Shown: positions 11,400 through 23,207 of the stretch, in pieces
Numbering within the stretch: the first letter of the stretch is position 1
How the letters are laid out: the number at the start of each line of letters is the position of its first letter
Program-made: the position numbers and the translations under genes
Source of the DNA: Aphrophora alni
Taxonomy: Eukaryota; Arthropoda; Insecta; Hemiptera; Aphrophoridae
Reading direction: 5' to 3'
DNA length: 64,000 nt
Assembly (NCBI GenBank): GCA_963513935.1
Contig: OY740768.1
Coordinates: 49,188,089-49,252,088, forward strand
The notes under the pieces: generated by a model
What the model was told of the DNA's origin: nothing
Database searches by the model: none
Seen by the model: only the letters and a program-made list of their open reading frames with translations

Positions 11400-12470
11400 T
11401 TGGCGGAGCCCTCATCATGAGACCGACGTATCAGCGATCTTCAGAAATAATCATCTTTCAACAAAGGACTGGTAACATGTGTTAAAAAACACTCAAAATT
11501 AAAACTTTGTTAAACTATTCAGAATTTATTATTATTATTCCATGTATTAGCTGTAAGTTTTATAATTGATATTTTCTAAAATAATTATTTTGTTGTTTGA
11601 AAATCAAGGATGTCCACAGACATGAATAATTTGTTCAGATAAAGTAACTTTAACATGTGAAGAAAAGCAGATAACATTAATCTGTTTGTTTTATCAAATA
11701 ATTTTCTAAGAGTTGCAACTAAAATAAAAACAGTAAATTTAATTTTTCAAGATTTTGACCTTCTTAAAAGGTAAAATATAAAGATTCTAAGTAGGATGTA
11801 TAACTTAAAAAATTTATCATTGAATTACATATGTGTGTATGAATAATTTCAATAAACTAATATGTTCAGTTTCAGAAAAATAAACAAGGACTTCTCATTT
11901 ACCAAATAACTACTACAAAGTACACTTTTAAATTGGTGAGTTAATTCCACCTGGCGCCCTTAATGCTGAGCAAATTCTTAACTTCTTTATGTTTAAAGTC
12001 AATTAAAATCAAAACCCCTTTTATTTATAATTCACACCTGTTACAAAATAACTACACTTTCCAAAATATGTATTTTTACTTGAAACGCTCCATTTTTTAC
12101 TCAACTCGCAGTTCAGTCTCTGCTTCCTACCTTGAAGCAACGCCAAGCCAGACTGACTAGCTGACGCCCAACTTGCATAGCAAGACTCACGTGATTTCTA
12201 TACTTTCCGTTTCAAATGGTTTCGGCTACAGATGTAACTCCGCGCCTTTTTCAATTCCATCCTAGGGGGTATCACACTATTCAAAAGGTACGCGCCTAGT
12301 TTGATTTTATTATTTAGTTAAAATATTTTTGTTCAAAGTTTTTAGTAATTTATGATTTTAAATAATTCTTAATTTCTATGTTTAATACAACTTCTTAACT
12401 AAATAATTACATGACCAAATATCCTTAATATTTATATTTTTTATGGGTTGGAGGATGTCCCATGCTTACA

Positions 12471-15400
12471 TGTTTCATTTAAGTAATTGAAATTGCTTCT
12501 ACTTCTTTTCTTCTTCCGGAATGTTGATTACAATGAAATATTGGCATGGAGCCGCAATGTAGTTTCCAGTGTTCTTCCAGATGAAATTTTATAAATTAGT
12601 TTATCATTGGATGATAATTTATGCATATGTATGCTTATAATATTCAACATATTGTGCTAACTGTAATACTGCACTTATTTCTTCAAATTTATCTCCTTAC
12701 CATCAATTAAGTGTTATTACTCTAGCTTAATTTTATCTCGATTTTGTTAATTTCTTTTTGAATTTAGTTAGCTCTTTTGCCACCATGGTATGGCAGTATA
12801 GGTTACTGGCTAGACTGGCTGTGCCCGGCTCAAACACATCGTAGTAAGTAGTGCGCTGGTTGTGAGGGGTGGGGAGTATAGCAGAATTAAAGAGATCTTT
12901 GGACTGCAGTCAGTGTAGTCCAAGACAGCTTTGTTTAGTCTTCATTGCATTTTTTGTGTTACTAACTATTAGGGCTTGTTAGTAATTACCTACATTGTTT
13001 ATGATTAATAAATTAATTAATTGCATATTTTATAATTCAACTTTGAAAATTTTATATTACTTTAAAAATTGAAACATTATGGAAATAAATAGAGTTGCTA
13101 ATTTGCGAAGAATTAGTTTTAGTAAACTTAGTTTAAAAGAAAAGAAAGAAAATATAATATCCTAAGCCAAATTTTGAAATTAGTCAAGCCTCAACAAGCA
13201 GCCAAAATAATACATGAGAAATTTTAATAAATCCATTTATGAAAACTATAAAGGATTGTGGATGTTGACAGAAAAAACTCCCTATTCTGTTTTCCTTGCC
13301 TTTTATTTGGTGGTGATGTTGTTTTATTTGGAGTGAAGTCCATAGGCAAAATTTAAGCAAACATAATGAAGAAGTAAGAAAAAATCATGAAATTAAAAAA
13401 AAAAAAATATTGTATTAAGATTTGTGGTGAATTAAAATTTTCTTTATACAGTAAGGTCATGACAAACATTTGATTCATCTAACCCGGAAATTTTTCGAGG
13501 TTTTTGGATTTTTGTGGAAAGTTGGATGAGTCTCTTCAAAATTATCTTTTAAGTTCCAAATGTCAGTGCTGATCACTGATATATCTCTGGAAGAGACGAA
13601 GATAACACAAGTATTTCTTAGTTATTCCTAACTAGTTTTAGGTTTATTAGTAAATTTATCATATACTAACTAACCTCTACTAATGGATAGCCCTGCAATT
13701 CTGCCACCATTCACTCATGGTTCCTGTATTAGGGCGACATCGACTTGTTTCTGCTCAAGCAGTCTCTGTAAGCAGCGGTTGCTACCTTTCTATGATGAAG
13801 ATCTTTCTTTGGATTGGAGATGTTCCTCTACAACAGAATAATTTGGCACTCCCTGGTGCCTACATCCTGCTGCAGAGGTTGGAGAATAGATTCCACAGGG
13901 TTATTCTCAACCCATATTTCCTAGACCTCCATTTGGTTACTTCTCCTTGAGTTGTCTTTTCCAAGTTCCCTAAGATCAACTATTTATTCTGGTTTTGTTG
14001 AGTCTATAAAAGTCCCATGAGTAGCTAGGGACATAAACATCCCTTATCTATACAGAGTCCCGCATGTATAGATAGGTTGTAACTGGAGATCGTCTGGTAT
14101 CCAGAGTTCGCATATTTACGATCGGACTCCCCTCTGACGACACCTCCATTGGCATATTCTGTTCCACCTAGGATTGGGGAATAGGTAGATTGTGAAGATA
14201 GTTGGAGTCAAGAATAAATTAATGATGGTCCACATGTGCCCAGAGCATCTTGGGACAGAACTAGAAGCGAGATAGGACAGTAAAAAATGAAACACTAGCT
14301 GCTAAGTGTTTCTGGTTGTAAGAAGGAATTGGATAGGAGAAGGGTAAATTGTCCAATTATACCGTTGGACATTTGGTAGCCAGAGCCTCGTTAGCAATCA
14401 CAGGATGCACCAGTAACAAGTTATTTATTGTGAAGGTGAGGTTGACACTTGTAACCTAACCTTAGCTTCCCCTTAGCCATGCAGCCATCGACATATGCTG
14501 TAAGGCATATGCATCTGCCTTAGCTTGGGTTGGATAACGTCATATACTTTCGCCACATCACAAAGTTCAGCCACTTCAGTATGTTGCCCACGTGGAGCTG
14601 TGTATCATAAAGAGAATATTTTCTTATGAAGTGTTTTATTTATTATAATTTGTATATACAAAAAGTTACAATATGTGTGTTTTTGTTTGTATAGTTGATT
14701 TTTTTAGTGAAATCTAGTGAGTTTGATTTAGGCCTAGCTTAGATGAGGCCTACCTTGTACAAGTTAGGCCTAGGCCTATTTTCTTATTCTCAGTGTTTTA
14801 TTTTTATAATTTCAGTACAATTTATTTCACAAAACTATTTATATAAAAATATAAACTAACTATGGCATTCAGAAATTTTGATACTGTCATTTCTGTATGT
14901 AATGGTACTAACTCCTTACATTTCTATGATAAATTGGATACAAATTTCCAGATTTCTGTATGTAATGGTACCTTTTTACAATAATAAATAGCCAAGTTAT
15001 TTTCAAATTTGTACCCCAACCTCCTAAGAAAATGTGATATTCTTATAGTTTTAAGATCTAGGAGGGGTGAGTCACCGATAAAAGCATATTGATTGAAGGT
15101 TTTTTTCATATATGCATGGCTTCAAGGCTCCCATGGTCATGCATGTAGACTGTGTAATATATTTTCATCTATAAGGCCCGTTAGAATCTAACCAAAGTCA
15201 AGAAACTAATGATATACACATAATTACAATCTACCAATACAATTTAACATTTCCTACTTGGCCCAAGATACCAAGTTTTGAGCAATACATTTAAGAAGGT
15301 CTGCTAGTAATTACATTATATGATGATACATGGTACTGGGTAAGCACCATGAGGGGAAATTGGTTTTTAATTATATTCAATTAAAAAGTCATATAAAAAG

Positions 15401-15548
15401 GACCCTCTCACTGATTATTAACATATGTATTTTTTTCCTTTCTAATTACTACTACTAAAGATTCCATTTCTTGTTTTGAATCTCACCTTCCACCTACATC
15501 AACATCCTCTATTTGTTCAGGAATTGTAAATGTGACTAATATTTACAG
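12471..15548. other. non-coding intron, no recognised element
   Basis: No host exon identified. A less AT-rich stretch at about 13690-14580 holds a 77-codon + frame (13717-13950) and looks like an old repeat, but I could not match it to any family. A short direct duplication of 'atttctgtatgtaatggta' lies at about 14890 and 14955. The pyrimidine tract before 15549 is the acceptor of the next exon. Confidence 0.4.
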
Positions 15549-15717
15549 GCAAGTCGGAGAGGCTTGTTGCAGCAGATGATACGATTGAAGGCAAAGTAGT
15601 AAAATTGTTAAACAGTGTGGCAGTAGCTAAAGACGATACTATGTACTACACAATTTCTAGCTCTACATTCAAGATTGAAGATGGATTATATACTACTCTA
15701 GGAAATGGCAATGGCAG
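15549..15717 (+). CDS. APMAP-like exon 4
   Basis: Acceptor ATTTACAG ends at 15548 and donor GTAATG starts at 15718. It encodes LVAADDTIEGKVVKLLNSVA (family 'Lv....pi.Gk...f.Ndl.v') then DTMYYTISSSTFKIEDGLYT. In most relatives this stretch reads '.iYfTDSS....', so the usual Asp of TDSS is Ile here. It ends GNGNGR, leading into 'GRLlkYdp' of the next exon. The frame is open throughout. Confidence 0.9.
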
Positions 15718-15948
15718 GTAATGTTTTCATTGTCATGGAGGCCATCTTCTCTTTTCATTTAAATTAATGTATTTTATATTTCAACCTATAGAAATTTAAA
15801 TATTGTTGAATGACTCTCTACTCATACTTTTCAAAATGCATGCACACATATGTGATCTACAATTACCTCCAGTTAAACATATGGTGTTGTCTAGTAGTAT
15901 ATGTAATTCATTTTTTTGAGATGTAACATTTAACTCTTTATTTCTAAT

Positions 15949-16963
15949 TGTAAGAGAAGCGAGTTGAAATTATAGTTTTATGAGCTAACCCGAGTTGTTC
16001 GGGCGTCATATTTGTAAGAGAAGCTTACTTAATACTTTGTTTTTTAATTAAGTTAAGTGACTTTGGTTTGTAAGTCTGCGTTCTTACAAACTTAACATTA
16101 AATTTATTATTATTTCACCTGAAGGGCAAGGTATCAATCTTAATCGTACTTTGCAGTTACTCCTACAACATGGCACATGGTTAACATAAATAAACTAGCC
16201 AGACATATTTAGAAAAACAAGAAATCTCCCTTTTATTCTATTCAGAAACAACAACTTTATCATGTTTCTCCACAGGAGAATTACTAAAAACTAAAATTCA
16301 TTATTATGAAATATAAGAATCAAACATGTATAGAGTTCAAAAATTAGAGTTTTTCACCATTCTTTTTAATCTAGTTTATCTCATGATTACTAAGTTTTAA
16401 AGTGTTCCACTTTACTCACGAATTACCAGTCCATATATTTAAGTTTGGTTCAAATTCACAAACACTAGAAATCCTCCATGTTCGTGTTGAAAGTGAATCT
16501 GCCCAGTCGTCTTATAACGCGACTGCTAGGTGCTGAATCCTGACAAAGACTTTACTGCTCTCTCTCCAGACTAAGACTGACTGATTACATTGTAACGAAG
16601 ACTGCTTGCTCCAACCGCTAAACTAAGAATGCCCAAGGCACGCTTTCTTCTTGCTTGGTAAGACGCAAACGCTGAGGCTTATGGGAAATATCTCCAGGGT
16701 TTAATTTCCTGCTAGAACGGACTTTTGCAATGTCTGCTCGCGCACAATTTGAAATTATATTTTAACTTGCATTGTTTTAAACTGTCTATTAGTAATCATT
16801 AGGTTACTCTTATGTTGAAATGAAGATTGTTCTATTACACTTTATAATTACTTATTTCTATTATACAATGCTTATTATTTCTATTATTAGTATCTCTTTA
16901 TTATTAATTGAATGTTCAATTATTCTTTATCAATTACTGGTTGGAGACTGTCCCATGCTTACA
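15949..16963. repeat. solo LTR-like repeat, 1015 bp, TSD TAAT
   Basis: Same family as 5844-6904: starts TGTAAGAGAAGC, contains GTTCGGGCGTCATATTTGTAAG and GTAAGTCTGCGTTCTTACAAA in parts, and ends 'ggagactgtcccatgcttaca'. It is flanked by a perfect 4-bp duplication TAAT (15945-15948, 16964-16967). No open frame. It lies in APMAP intron 4, same orientation as the first copy. Confidence 0.75.
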
Positions 16964-16967
16964 TAAT

Positions 16968-17610
16968 ATAAACATCTTCTGTTGACCAATTTTTGAGCTA
17001 CCTTAAAAACATAAGAACTAAATCTCTGGGGCCCAATTGATTTATTTGCGAAATGGGACTGTGCCCTGTCAGAATGATATTATTCCAATATGATGTTACA
17101 ATTCAATTTTTTTAACCTTACAGTTTTGCAAGATTCAAGGTTTATTCAGAACATATCAATTATGAATTTTCTCTGCAGAAACAAATAAAGCACAGATGGG
17201 ACCTCTGATGAATGTTTCACAACTTGAGATCCAATCCTTTCAACAAATTATTAATGTTGCACAGTATTTATCAGAAATTAAATGACAGTAAATACAAATA
17301 AATCTGATTGTATTAATTTCTCATTATGTTATATGTCTAGCAGAGTTAACACATTTGTGTTCTTTGTAAAAGGTTGTAGATTGTACTGACTTTTTGGACA
17401 CAGCTATTGATAATAATGGTCATCGGATCAAGATATATGCAAGAGATTGATTGGAGATCTATTCATATTGCTTAATCTTTCCAATCATTAATATCCTGAA
17501 GACGGCATAATATGGTCTAATTTATCCACACATGGCATTATTCTTTGTAGAGTTTGGGGCAATCTCCACCTAAAAATACTTTTTAATTTACAAAAAAAAG
17601 TAATAATAAT
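16968..17610. other. non-coding intron sequence
   Basis: AT-rich, with no recognised element. Confidence 0.5.
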
Positions 17611-17623
17611 TTTAAAAAAAGAT

Positions 17624-18464
17624 CATATGAATCATTAGAGGACTGTGGTGAATATACAATGAAAGAAAATTCCCCAAAACTACAATAAAACATTATCAAC
17701 ACTAAGACTGTATAGTTATGTTTATTCTACCTTATTTGTGTGATAAGTTTTATCTAGGTCAAACAAGGAGAAAGATAGAAACTAGGTTCAAAGACCATGT
17801 GGGACATATCAAGTATAATAGAACAGAAAAAAATAGTGTCTCTGAATGGAAAATCATTACGGTTGCTGAACATGCAATCTCTACTATGATGGATTGGGTT
17901 TGAATGTAAAATAGAAAAAAGAAGTAACCAATAACAGATTGCTAACTAGTTTTTAAAATATCTATATTTCTAAAACTGAAGGTAATTTGTTATTGATTGG
18001 GGATAAAGGGGCTAGTCCTAGTTCCTCATTGTTCTCCTTGTTGAAGCAAGATATTAAATGTCATTCCATTAGTTAAGTTAATTTTATTTGTATTTAATTA
18101 TTATCATCCATTATTTTTAGTTAATTTTTTTATATAGTTTATTTATATATTTTTCATACTATGATTTTAAATGTTACTCCATTAGTTAAGTTAGTTTTAT
18201 ATTCATACCATGTATTAGAAGGTAACAGGCATTGCCACGCCCATTAACATGATGTGTGATGAGACTAACTGTGATTGGCCGAGGGGGTCAGGTGATGGAT
18301 GGGGGGTGATTCTTGCTTGCAGTAGTAATCGTAGTTATTAAGTTTAGTATGTATTGTACCCCTGAAGATGATAGCAGTGCTATTGAAATGTATATAAGGT
18401 AGAATAAAGATAACTATACTGTCATTGTGTTCTTTGTGTTTTATTATGCTTTTGGGGAAATTTT
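17624..18464 (+). mobile_element. Penelope-like insertion A, 13-bp TSD, partial inverted ends
   Basis: Flanked by a perfect 13-bp duplication TTTAAAAAAAGAT (17611-17623, 18465-18477). The left side has an unpaired 45-bp tail containing ACTGTGGTGA. Next comes a 70-bp segment (about 17668-17742) that is the inverted copy of the right end (about 18390-18460: 'aaggtagaataaagataactatactgtc...'). Between them lies a GIY-YIG coding fragment and about 480 bp of 3' sequence. Near the right end CTGAAGAT-hairpin-GAAA (about 18363) resembles a hammerhead core. Structure, TSD length and endonuclease identify a 5'-truncated Penelope-like element. Confidence 0.85.
17718..17903 (+). pseudogene. GIY-YIG endonuclease fragment of a Penelope-like element
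   Basis: The 61-codon frame reads CDKFYLGQTRRKIETRFKDH, matching the GIY-YIG block of PLEs ('C....YIGqT.R.l..R..eH'), then a degraded C-terminal part (SEWKIITVAEHAIS, family 's..a.H......H'). The usual YIG is YLG. The start of the frame lies in the inverted terminal segment, so it is not a native start. The reverse transcriptase part is absent. It is non-functional as it stands. Confidence 0.8.
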
Positions 18465-18477
18465 TTTAAAAAAAGAT

Positions 18478-19379
18478 GTTAAACTTATAGATTGAGAAGA
18501 AACAAATCTTGTAAAGATGCTTTCACGAAGTTAGGGTTCTTACACTCCCTTGTATTTACATTCAAGAAACTATTTTGGTAAAATACAACTAAATTTAATT
18601 CAGAATAGGAATATTCATTCATATAACACTTGTTGTACAAATGATTTCCAGATGAATAAACATCAGTTGATGGTGTTTGAAAGATTATCCAATCAGGCTG
18701 CCATTAGACTAAATATGTTTCCTGACTACACAAAAAATATAAATGACATTACATTTTTAACACCTGGCTGACATGCAGGCCTTTCAGGCATGTTATGAAA
18801 AATGTAATTGTTATAACATATAATTGTTAAAGCTGGAAGCTTTATATTTTACATTTCTTAAACATATGAATATGTCATTATGTAATTAATTTGGAAGAGG
18901 TTCTGCTTTCAGTGTTTATCGATAAATACAACTGGTGTTAAGAACGGCCGGGTCTTACAGGCTCTTCTAGGTAAAATCCGTAGTTTCCCACACTATGATA
19001 AAGCGTGACTAAGCTATACCCCCTCTATCAGTGGTTTCCTCTCTCTCTTTCCTATCTATAGAGCAACAGGTCAAGGCAATCCAATCTGCAAAATTCAGTA
19101 AGAGGTGAAATGGTACAGCCATTTCAAATATGGTCGCACATTGTGGAAGAGCATTAAATTTTTTGGTGGGCCTTCAAAAGCTAGGTTAATCACCAAATGG
19201 GGACTTTGGTCATGGAGCACTGTCATGTCACTATCCAAAATCTTGCGATCACAGTGGAAATAAGCATTGGTTTGGTTCATTCTAATTTCGGTTTGTGGAT
19301 AATGTCTTTGTAATTCATGCTGAAGCTGCAAATGACAGAATAGAAGCAACTCCATCTAGAAGCTCACAGGACTTGCTAA
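18478..19379. other. non-coding intron sequence
   Basis: Short frames at 18550-18771 (+) and 19095-19355 (-) have no recognisable features. GC content rises near 18940-19080. Nothing assigned. Confidence 0.4.
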
Positions 19380-19850
19380 ACTCTGTTATTGGCATGGCAG
19401 TCACAATTTTCTGAACACTGTGATCACCTATAAGTAATGTGTTTACAGATACAAGCTGGAAACCAATGCATTAACGCTATAGTGGAGATATTAAACATCT
19501 CCAAGCTCAAAAAGAAGCATTGCAAGGGGTGCAGAAACATAAAAGTTATGTTGACTGTTTTCTTTGACTCTCATTGAGTGGTGCATTAAGAGTATGAATT
19601 GCAAGACTAAAATACTACCAAAGAGTTTTACCTGAAAGTCTTCTATCCCCTTTTGATCCTGTGCAGTGCAATATATATCGTGACAATACCTTATTTTTCC
19701 CTTACTTCTAATTTAAAGGTGTCACTCTTGAGATACATCATGCTCCCTGCTCTCCCGACATGGCTCCTTCTGATTTCGGCTCTTCTCTTAGTTGAAAAGG
19801 ACTTGATTTAGCTCACTCAGCTGCATTCCATTCCCAAAGAGATAATCCTG
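19380..19850 (+). pseudogene. mariner (SETMAR-type) transposase remnant
   Basis: Read with several frame changes, the + strand shows blocks in mariner order: a 'yeleTkrqS..W' type segment at about 19450, SYVDCFL (family 'vM.tvFfD') at about 19540, and then LEIHHAPCSPDMAPSDF at about 19725, matching the third catalytic block 'l.HpPYSPDLAPSDfhlF' including its Asp. Heavily decayed, with no intact ends found. Confidence 0.7.
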
Positions 19851-20770
19851 AAATGCTTCCAATAATTACTGAACCATTGGGAGAAGTTATACAGTTCTGA
19901 AGAGGATTAGGATTCAAATCTTCATGTGAGTAATTGTGTTTTTCCTGGTCAATGCTCAGATACTTCTTCAACAGATCTCTTATGTCTATAAATAAATGAT
20001 GACTGAGACCATAACTCAAATCTTTTAAATCAAATGCAAAACAAAATTAACTACATTCGAGAAATCAGTACAAATGACACAAAGTGTCCTTAAGTGTTCT
20101 TAATGGATTGTTAAGAAGATTATTAAATTTGTGAAAATTAGGAGCACAAAAAATAAGTGAATTTCAAGGAAACATAAAATAAAGTTTGTATAACAGTAAT
20201 AAACATCACTACATAAATATAAAAGTATATAGGAACCACACTTAATCATTACATTAAAATTCAAATCTTATGACTTCTTTTTCAATTGTTTTTGAATTAT
20301 GTTATGTTGTTAATTAAATTATGCTTTCATTTTTAATTACAGTGGTAACTAAGGCAAGGCTAAAATGATTATATCAGCATTTGTTGTTTCCACCACAAAT
20401 AACCCTCAGGGGTTCACTTTATTGAGAACAGATGGCAATCCTGATGTATCTTAGCTGGGCCGTACACCTTTCTTCATCTAGTCTTGGGTTAGATCCCCCT
20501 CTTTTCATATTTCCTATTTTTTTTTTTTTAAATAACTCTTGTTCTCTTCTGACCTTGTGATGCCATTAGACTATTCAAGGAGTTTCTGTTGTTTTTTTGC
20601 TTTTAAACTACAAAAATCCACCACATGTACCTACCTCTTTATTCTGGTTTTAAAGTTATTTGATAATGATGGATTATTCATTTTATTGATATGGATTAAT
20701 CAAATGTTTTTAACATTTCATATTCTAGGTATATCACTTAATAACAAAGGTTGATTTATACTCTCAAAAC
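19851..20770. other. non-coding intron sequence
   Basis: No exon recognised. A less AT-rich stretch near 20390-20500 followed by a T run could be an old SINE-like repeat, but I cannot support that. Confidence 0.35.
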
Positions 20771-20783
20771 ATCGTGTATTAGT

Positions 20784-20857
20784 AAACGTTCAATGAGCAC
20801 TGTGGTGATTGTGAACAATATAAAACACTGAAACCCCTACCACAAGTTTGGTACAAT

Positions 20858-20937
<80 letters not shown>

Positions 20938-21199
20938 AAAACAAAACAAAAAAAACATTTATTTCCCTTATGTTATTATAGTTCCCTGATATAGATTTCG
21001 ATAACCAAGTTATCATCATCGGAGCATTAGTTTATAAGTTACTCTACAGTATTTTTTCAGATCCCTCCGATGATGGTAACTTGGTTACCGAAATGTACAT
21101 CAGGGAACTATAATAACATAAGGCAAATAAATATTTTATTTTATTTGTGTGTGTGTTATTGTACCAAACTTGTGGTAGGGGTTTCAGTGTTTTAAATTG
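20784..21199. mobile_element. palindromic Penelope-derived insertion B, 416 bp
   Basis: Flanked by a perfect 13-bp duplication ATCGTGTATTAGT (20771-20783, 21200-21212). A left unpaired tail of about 37 bp contains ACTGTGGTGA, as in insertion A. The remainder is an inverted repeat: the left arm starts AAAACACTGAAACCCCTACC at 20822 and the right arm ends in its complement at about 21194, each about 170 bp. Each arm contains CCGATGATG-hairpin(GGTAAC/GTTACC)-CGAAA. The left arm also holds a long (CA)n tract, matched by only a few GT units in the right arm. No coding region. Confidence 0.8.
20861..20930. repeat. (CA)n microsatellite, about 35 units
   Basis: Uninterrupted CA repeat inside the left arm of insertion B. 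The right arm has only about four GT units at the mirrored position (around 21145-21155), so the tract expanded after the palindrome formed. Confidence 0.95.
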
Positions 21200-21759
21200 A
21201 TCGTGTATTAGTTTAAAAAATATAAGCTATGGCGACCCAGTATACAGCTTGTTTATTTATAGTTATCTAAATCGTATTTATGGTTTATACTTTATTTTGT
21301 ATTCGAAATACAATAGAACTTGGTTAATTTTAACACATTTATTTTGAAATCATGGATAATTCGAACTTTATACCGGGTTAGGTAATAAAGCATTATGAGT
21401 TGATATATCTTGAAATTAACACATTTTTATAAAAAATGTTTCAGGCAAAAGTTTCTTGTTTTGATATGTGAAATATTATTGTGATTTTTTTTTAGTAGGT
21501 GGACGTTTTGTAGATCAAACAGAGGTCATCTTCAAATTTTTAAATGTAAACCTATATATATATTTTAACGTATTCTGATTCTATTAAACAAAATACAATA
21601 CTTTTATTGGAGAAATTTGTTATTTAACTCTTAATTACATAGGTATTTAACTAAAACTGGCATCCCCCCCTCCTACAAATAAATCATTGTTTTTCTTTAA
21701 TTAATTTAATTCCAATAAAGCAATAAAAAGTATCACATATCAAACCTTAATAATATTTA

Positions 21760-22500
21760 ATATGATTATTTTTCCACTTAAATAAATGGTTACCAAACAA
21801 TCAACATTGTTTTATTCAAGAAGTTACTTCAATGCATTTTAATACCCCCATTAAAACATCTTCTTCCATTTTAAAAAATCTCTGGTATTATCAAAATGCA
21901 AGCTTCTGGTACTATTTCTTTCATATTATAGGCACTGTTGACATAACACACTGTTTTTAAAACTCCCACAGAAAAACAATTCAGTTGGTATTAAATTGAG
22001 TGAACGAGCTGACCAATAACAGTTCCTTCTCGATCTATCAATCTTTGTGGAAAAATTTCATTCATTATGTAACAAGAACATCTAGCATTTGTGGAGGTGC
22101 ACCATCATGTTGCATTCTCATGTTAATTCTTACATTTAAATTGACATTTCTTAGATAATTCAAGGAAGCAATTTGAAAAATAATTAGAGTATATTGCACC
22201 ATTTAAATGATTATTCAAAAAATTAGGACTAATAAGGTAGCACCAGGACCATGCCACACATTTTAACACCATGAGTACTGATTGGAGACAGCTCTCATCC
22301 AATGAGGATTAACATTTAATAAGTTTACCATTTAATAAGTTTACCAGGTGAATTTAATAACATTTCAGAAACGCTTCTGAGGAATTTAATTATCATTATT
22401 CTTATGAGTAACCAACTTCTCACATGGGCTGGCTTACTTAGACTAAAAAGACCATTTTTACGTAACGGTTGTGTTCAATTAAAAGAAAAAGAGAGAAAAA
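21760..22500 (-). pseudogene. mariner-like transposase C-terminal remnant
   Basis: On the - strand from about 22330: NVNPHWMRAVSNQYSW (family 'eNPHw.re...q....vNVWcGi.gd.iiGP'), then MQHDGAP at about 22110 (second catalytic Asp; family 'f.QDGAPpH'), then a segment corresponding to 'S.DL.PlDFflWG.lK..VY'. Many stops. It is the same broad class as the transposases at 34798 and 51358, but has no surviving ends. Confidence 0.75.
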
Positions 22501-22787
22501 AAAGCAGCAAAAAATGAAAATCCAATACATATTATTGCATATGCAGTGGTGTAAATCCACCCTTAAGCACTAGACGAATTTCACGCAAAAGTGGCTCAAG
22601 TTAGAGAAGTGCAAGAATTTTAGATAATTATAAATACCGTACTTATTGACTTTCATTACATCAAGATTAGTCCTTTGGAAATCTATATTTAAATTTGATA
22701 TCCCCTTATTTTAATATATACTTTGAGTCATCTTTTTTGACTTCTAAAGTCTCCCCTCCCTTTCAATTTAAACGTTTCCTGGTTACT

Positions 22788-23207
22788 TTAAATATTCAAA
22801 TCAATACTACCATTTTTAGGTATTACACCTTTAAATATGAGAGTCTTATCAGGAGTACACTTATAAAAAAGGCCCGTTTTGTCCAAGAAAGACCTAAGAG
22901 TTATTTCTTCTAAGTCTCTTTTCCAATCTGCAGCTGCACACTGATCAACAGCACTACTTTCAACACATTCAGCTCTAAAAGAAATGTTGTTCCAATTTTT
23001 TAATCCATCCAACAACCCTGTGCTGGCTTTAAAATCTTTTTTCCCATTATTCAGCCTTTGCTCTTAAAAGAGAGCCACTAATTGGAACTTTTTATAGTCC
23101 TTGGTGATTTCCCATTTTTTCTTAAGTCCCTACTCCACCTTCTTTATCACCGCTGCCTTTTTGGGCAATGTTAATGACTTATAAATCTTTGGCTTGGACA
23201 ACGACAT
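22788..23207 (-). pseudogene. Tigger/pogo transposase N-terminal and central fragment
   Basis: The - strand from 23207 gives MSLSKPKIYKSLTLPKKAAV, the CENP-B-type DNA-binding start, then degraded sequence. The open frame at 23015-22788 reads NWNNISFRAECVESSAVD (family 'rh.isfk...GEsgavd...v..W'), then LDKTGLFYKCTPDKTLIFKG, matching 'aDETGlfyr..PdkTla.kg'. In this copy the first catalytic Asp-Glu of 'DET' reads Asp-Lys, so it would be inactive. Probably the transposase of the element whose ends are at 21311 and 31742. Confidence 0.85.

Larger units (their letters stand above)
10170..12470. repeat. older diverged copy of the 1-kb LTR family, interrupted
   Basis: Blocks recur in the same order as in the intact copies at 5844 and 15949: 'aaagaaatctcccttttaat' (about 10440), 'ttactcacgtgataccttcaagtc' in parts (about 10660), GACTGACT plus GACGCCC/ACGTGA blocks (about 12150-12200), and the terminal 'ggttggaggatgtcccatgcttaca' in parts ending at 12470. 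The middle (about 10750-11880) has no match in the intact copies and holds another LTR candidate. The 5' boundary is uncertain and no TSD was found. Confidence 0.5.

Noticed and set aside
13717..14560. Possible coding remnant in a GC-richer patch
   Set aside because: Read on both strands without finding a family motif; left unassigned.
5844..16963. The two 1-kb repeats as the two LTRs of one element
   Set aside because: Each has its own different 4-bp TSD (AAGC, TAAT), and host exons lie between them.
20837..21019. Val/Cys-repeat protein frame on the - strand
   Set aside because: Translation of the (CA)n tract in PLE insertion B.
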